A stretch of DNA of 15,557 bases, taken from the NCBI GenBank assembly GCA_035763085.1, contig DASUBV010000035.1:1-15557 (forward strand), given 5' to 3'. Each line of letters starts with the position of its first letter. Positions within the stretch are counted from its first letter, which is position 1. This document shows, piece after piece, positions 13,320 to 15,557 of this stretch. The DNA is from DASUBV01 sp035763085 (GTDB lineage Bacteria; Actinomycetota; Actinomycetes; Streptosporangiales; Streptosporangiaceae). Position numbers and translations under genes: made by a program. The notes under the pieces are model-generated. The model was not told the DNA's origin and did not search any database. It saw only the letters and a program-made list of their open reading frames with translations.

Positions 13320-13415
13320 TTCTGGTGTCCATACCCCCGGACCTGTCGCTTCAACGTCGGCGGCTTCGATATGCCGACCTTGCCCAGAGTTTCTTCGTTT
13401 ACGCAGCTCAGTCAT
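13302..13415 (-). CDS. Possible 37-residue peptide gene directly upstream of the sulfotransferase
   Basis: ATG 13415 to TAA 13302 encodes a peptide beginning MTELRKRRNSGQG, continuing through an acidic middle (HIEAADVEAT), and ending GPGVWTPEEIMSY. Codon use differs sharply from the neighbours: about half the codons end in A or T (AAA, CGA, AGA, TCT, GTA, ATT, TAT). The ribosome site is poor: GGAG lies 11 bases before the ATG. The same frame is open upstream to GTG 13703, but that part has the wrong base bias for coding on this strand. It lies 52 bases before the sulfotransferase on the same strand. I do not recognise a family. It could be a leader peptide, a small unknown protein, or chance in AT-rich promoter DNA. 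Confidence 0.3.
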   Translation of the reverse strand: MTELRKRRNSGQGRHIEAADVEATGPGVWTPEEIMSY

Positions 13416-13446
13416 GGTGCTGTCCGCTCCGGAGAGAGTAACCGGC

Positions 13447-13683
13447 GTGCCGCCGGCGCGGAAGACCCGGCGCGTGGCGAGAGATGGCCAGGACACATGG
13501 ACTGCGGCGGACCCCATCCCGGGCCAGGCGGCGGCAAGCCTGGCGCCGGCTGGGACGGCGGCCGGCACGCTCCTCGCGCGCATCACGCCGGAAAAGCCGG
13601 CCGCTGCCGAGCCGATGGTCCGCGCCGACCGAGTCGGCCTGCTGAGCACCGTGGCGGCGACGCCGACGGTGCCGCCGCCGTGA
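13447..13683 (+). CDS. Possible small hypothetical protein
   Basis: The frame runs from GTG 13447 (78 residues) or ATG 13414 (89 residues) to TGA 13681-13683. Third positions are about 87% G/C and first positions are G-rich, a pattern that favours this strand over the mirror frame on minus. GGAGAGAG at 13431-13438 gives the GTG a fair ribosome binding site; the ATG has none. The product starts basic (PPARKTRRVARDGQD), then is Ala/Pro-rich with a short hydrophobic stretch, and ends in prolines. No family is recognised and no neighbour explains it. It is divergent from the sulfotransferase unit and convergent with the response regulator. It may be a decayed or spurious gene. Confidence 0.25.
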   Translation: MPPARKTRRVARDGQDTWTAADPIPGQAAASLAPAGTAAGTLLARITPEKPAAAEPMVRADRVGLLSTVAATPTVPPP

Positions 13684-13777
13684 CACAAGACGTCGGGACA
13701 CACGACGAAAGGCGCGGGCCGTGGGGGCGATGGTGGACTTCCTCCGCCAGGCGTGATGACTGGCGTGACTGGTGTTG
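13684..13777. terminator. Intergenic tail with weak hairpin behind the response regulator
   Basis: CGCCAG (13745-13750) and CTGGCG (13760-13765) are perfect 6-bp arms with a 9-base loop, beginning 12 bases after the response regulator stop. This is a weak candidate terminator. The neighbouring direct repeat GCGTGAT/GCGTGACT partly explains the similarity. Nothing else is seen in the stretch. Confidence 0.3.
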
Positions 13778-14710
13778 CTAGTCGACGCCTTGCTCGAGGG
13801 CGTAGCGGACCAGTTGCGCCTTGTTGTGCAGCTGAAGCTTGCTCAGGGTGTTCTGGACGTGGTTCTGGACCGTGCGGGTGGACAGCGTCAGGCGGGTGGC
13901 GATCTGCGGGTAGGTCAGGCCTTTGGCGACCAGCCGGAGGATCTCGGCCTCGCGGTTAGTGAGCACCGGCGCCAGAACGGGCTGAGTACGCCAGATGTCC
14001 GCCCCGAGGCCACCTCCGACACCGCCAGCCCCGTCATCGCCGGCGCCGTGACCGGGGATAGCGCCGCGACCGGCGATGCCCTGACGGGGCCGGCGGTCGC
14101 CACCTGCACCAGGGCGACCGGGACCCGCGCCGGCAACGCCGGGGGCGGGGCGGGCGGGCCCGGCTCCTGCGGCCGGGCTGCCGTCGCGGGCCAGCCTGCG
14201 GTACTCACCCAGGACGAGCCCGGCCAGGCCCGGCGTGAACACGGCCTGGCCGGCTGCCGTCGCTCGAACTCCGGCGATCAGCTCGCTCAGCTGCGCGGAC
14301 TTGAGCAGGTAGCCGCAGGCTCCGGCCGTCACGGCGTCCAGCACGTCCTGCCGCTCGCCGCTGGCCGACAGCATCAGCACCCGGATCCCGGCGTCAGCGG
14401 CCAGCAGCCCGCGGATGACCTCCGCGCCGGGCAGGTCGGGCAGGTGCAGGTCGAGGAGTACGACCTTCGGCCGGGTCGCGGCCGCGACGCGGAGCGCCTG
14501 GGCGCCGTCGCCCGCGGTGCCGACCACGCTGAAGCCTGCCTCGGCCAGGTCCCTGGCTGCCGCGTTGCGCCAGATCGGATGATCATCTACGACGAGTACC
14601 CGGATCTGCCCGTCGCCCATCGGCACCGCAGCGGCAGCCTCGGCATGTCCGGCCCGGTCATGGCCAGGCTCGGGGTCTGGGTTGGGTCGGTCATGGCCGG
14701 GGGACGGCAA
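13778..14710 (-). CDS. NarL/FixJ-type (LuxR) response regulator with long glycine-rich linker
   Basis: The receiver domain begins at GQIRVLVVDDHP. Counting from TTG 14710, the acidic pair is Asp42/Asp43, the phospho-acceptor is Asp87 (VVLLDLHLPD), Ser115 follows, and Lys137 sits in GYLLKSAQ. Residues about 176-246 are Gly/Ala/Pro/Arg-rich and low in complexity, about 70 residues where family members usually have 10-25. The LuxR-type HTH occupies about 248-310 (LTNREAEILRLVAKGL, then STRTVQNHVQNTLSKL). The partner kinase lies just upstream and overlaps. TTG 14710 has GGAGG six bases before it, inside the kinase gene. ATG 14620 lies just before the receiver domain but has no good site. It binds DNA when phosphorylated; its targets are unknown. 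Confidence 0.93.
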   Translation of the reverse strand: MPSPGHDRPNPDPEPGHDRAGHAEAAAAVPMGDGQIRVLVVDDHPIWRNAAARDLAEAGFSVVGTAGDGAQALRVAAATRPKVVLLDLHLPDLPGAEVIRGLLAADAGIRVLMLSASGERQDVLDAVTAGACGYLLKSAQLSELIAGVRATAAGQAVFTPGLAGLVLGEYRRLARDGSPAAGAGPARPAPGVAGAGPGRPGAGGDRRPRQGIAGRGAIPGHGAGDDGAGGVGGGLGADIWRTQPVLAPVLTNREAEILRLVAKGLTYPQIATRLTLSTRTVQNHVQNTLSKLQLHNKAQLVRYALEQGVD

Positions 14711-15557
14711 GGTCCACCTCCGTCCCCTCGCCGGGCGCCGACGTCACGCGGGCCGTGCCGCCGGCGTCGCGGATCCGGCCGATGATCGACTGCGAGACGC
14801 CGAGCCGGCCGGCCGCCGCGGCCTGGGCCAGCCGGCCGTCCGCGAAGCCAGCGCCGTCGTCCCTGACACTGACCCGGACGACCGGGCCCTCGTCCTCCAC
14901 CAGGACCCAGGCCCGTGCCTGCGGTCCGGCGTGCCGCCGCACGTTATCCAGGGCGGCAGCCGTCGCCCCGGAGAGCGCTTCCATCGCGGCGGCCGGCAGC
15001 AGCACGGCGGTCGCGGGACAGGACACGATGACGCGCAGGTCGGCCATCCCTTCAATGACCTCTCGCAGATCGCCCGGACGCGCCTCGGCGCCCCGGCCAG
15101 TCCCGGCGGTCAGGCCGGTCCCGGGTGTCAGGTCGGCCTTGGGGGCGAGGATCCCTCCCGCGGTCTGGCCTGCCCTGGCAGGCAGGACGGTCCTGACAGG
15201 CAAGCCGGTCCCGGGTGTCAGGCCGGTGCCGGGGGACTTGTCCGCCCCGGCGGTCAGGCCGGTCCCGGAGGGCACGTCCGGCTCGGCGGCGTGGCCCACG
15301 CCGGCCGGCAGGCCAGTCCCAGGTGTCAGGCTTGCCGCTGCGGGCAGGTCGGCTGCGGCGGCCAGACTCGTCCCGGTCCCGTCCGCGGCCACAGTCCCGG
15401 ATGCGCTGCTGGTGACCAGCCGCCGCAGCGCCGTCTCCTGCTCGGCGGCCAGCTCACCCAGCTCCGCCGCCTCCCCGCCTAGCGTCCGGCCACGGCTGCT
15501 GACCAGCGCCAGCACCTGGAGCACTGAGTCATGGATGCTGCGCGCGAGGCGGTCACG
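14691..15557 (-). CDS. NarL-family sensor histidine kinase, 5' end outside window
   Basis: The frame is open across the right edge and 288 residues are visible. The fragment starts in the HisKA_3 dimerisation helix (RDRLARSIHDSVLQVLALV) with phospho-acceptor His9 at 15531-15533. The C-terminal ATP-binding domain has the N box ALDNVRRHAG (about 202-211) and G1 box RDDGAGF (about 232-238), ending GEGTEVDLAVPRP. Between them, residues about 50-161 are a low-complexity insert rich in LTPGTGL and related units, where homologues have a short linker. The sensor part lies off the window. It should phosphorylate the overlapping response regulator. The signal cannot be read here. The frame is intact through the insert, so the gene looks functional. 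Confidence 0.93.
   Translation of the reverse strand, partial: RDRLARSIHDSVLQVLALVSSRGRTLGGEAAELGELAAEQETALRRLVTSSASGTVAADGTGTSLAAAADLPAAASLTPGTGLPAGVGHAAEPDVPSGTGLTAGADKSPGTGLTPGTGLPVRTVLPARAGQTAGGILAPKADLTPGTGLTAGTGRGAEARPGDLREVIEGMADLRVIVSCPATAVLLPAAAMEALSGATAAALDNVRRHAGPQARAWVLVEDEGPVVRVSVRDDGAGFADGRLAQAAAAGRLGVSQSIIGRIRDAGGTARVTSAPGEGTEVDLAVPRP
14711..14721 (-). promoter_or_regulatory. Shine-Dalgarno that may set a TTG start for the response regulator
   Basis: On minus, GGAGG (14721 to 14717), six bases, then TTG at 14710. The site lies within the last codons of the kinase gene, where the same bases encode EVDL. The bases may therefore be fixed by the protein rather than by initiation. 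Confidence 0.4.
15111..15330. repeat. Dispersed 22-bp repeat inside the kinase linker
   Basis: CAGGCCGGTCCCGGGTGTCA plus GG occurs at 15111-15132, with one change at 15201-15222 and two at 15309-15330. A partial copy is at about 15254-15269. On minus each full copy encodes LTPGTGL. Shorter relatives (SGTGL, GTGLTAG) fill the gaps, so the protein insert arose by DNA-level repeat expansion. Confidence 0.8.

Noticed and set aside
13302..13415. Lasso-peptide or PqqA-like precursor
   Set aside because: A Gly followed by Glu at ring distance and an E-x3-Y end (EIMSY) are present, but no lasso or PQQ processing enzymes are in the window and the leader threonine is misplaced.
13416..13703. Upstream extension of the 37-codon ORF to GTG 13703
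   Set aside because: Base composition by codon position fits the plus strand better here, and no ribosome binding site precedes the GTG.

Overview
The window is very GC-rich, and nearly every convincing gene shows strong G/C preference at third codon positions. A NarL-type two-component pair, an actinobacterial-length transaldolase and a reductase of the rhodocoxin type all point to a soil actinomycete. I cannot place it to genus. Most genes lie on the minus strand. There are no rRNA or tRNA genes, no transposase and no CRISPR array that I can see.

Left part (1-3860): the 3' end of an unknown plus-strand gene runs tail-to-tail into a SorC-family sugar-responsive repressor. The repressor has palindromic candidate operators upstream. 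Next come a secreted type-B carboxylesterase and a small DUF4188 (af470-like monooxygenase) protein, all on minus.

Middle part (3966-8835): a minus-strand run that reads, in transcription order, SufR-like HTH regulator, GTP cyclohydrolase I (4-bp ATGA overlap with the regulator), transaldolase, rhodocoxin-type FAD reductase, macro-domain protein, and then the DUF4188 gene. A nested dyad sits just upstream of the regulator and looks like its own operator. A seven-copy 15-bp tandem repeat fills the gap between transaldolase and reductase. Together the genes suggest a redox or stress-responsive operon linking a possible Fe-S sensor with pterin synthesis, NADPH and pentose supply, electron transfer and ADP-ribose turnover. 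That functional link is inference.

Right-middle part (8836-13415): an IlvD/Edd-family sugar-acid dehydratase (minus) lies divergent to a cytosolic five-bladed beta-propeller protein of glycosidase-like fold (plus). A carbohydrate-type sulfotransferase (minus) converges on the latter. The intergenic regions here are long, hold 50-bp and 43-44-bp tandem repeats, and carry several dyads. A 37-codon ORF with markedly lower G/C at third positions precedes the sulfotransferase.

Right end (13416-15557): a LuxR-type response regulator overlaps its histidine kinase, which runs off the window edge. Both proteins carry unusually long low-complexity linkers. The kinase linker is built from repeats at the DNA level.

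A theme of the whole window is minisatellite-like expansion, both between genes and inside protein linkers (kinase, response regulator, SufR-like regulator, FolE N-terminus). The items I rate most worth checking are the SufR-like/folE/tal operon with its dyad, the pentapeptide-coding repeat behind tal, and the small peptide ORF in front of the sulfotransferase.
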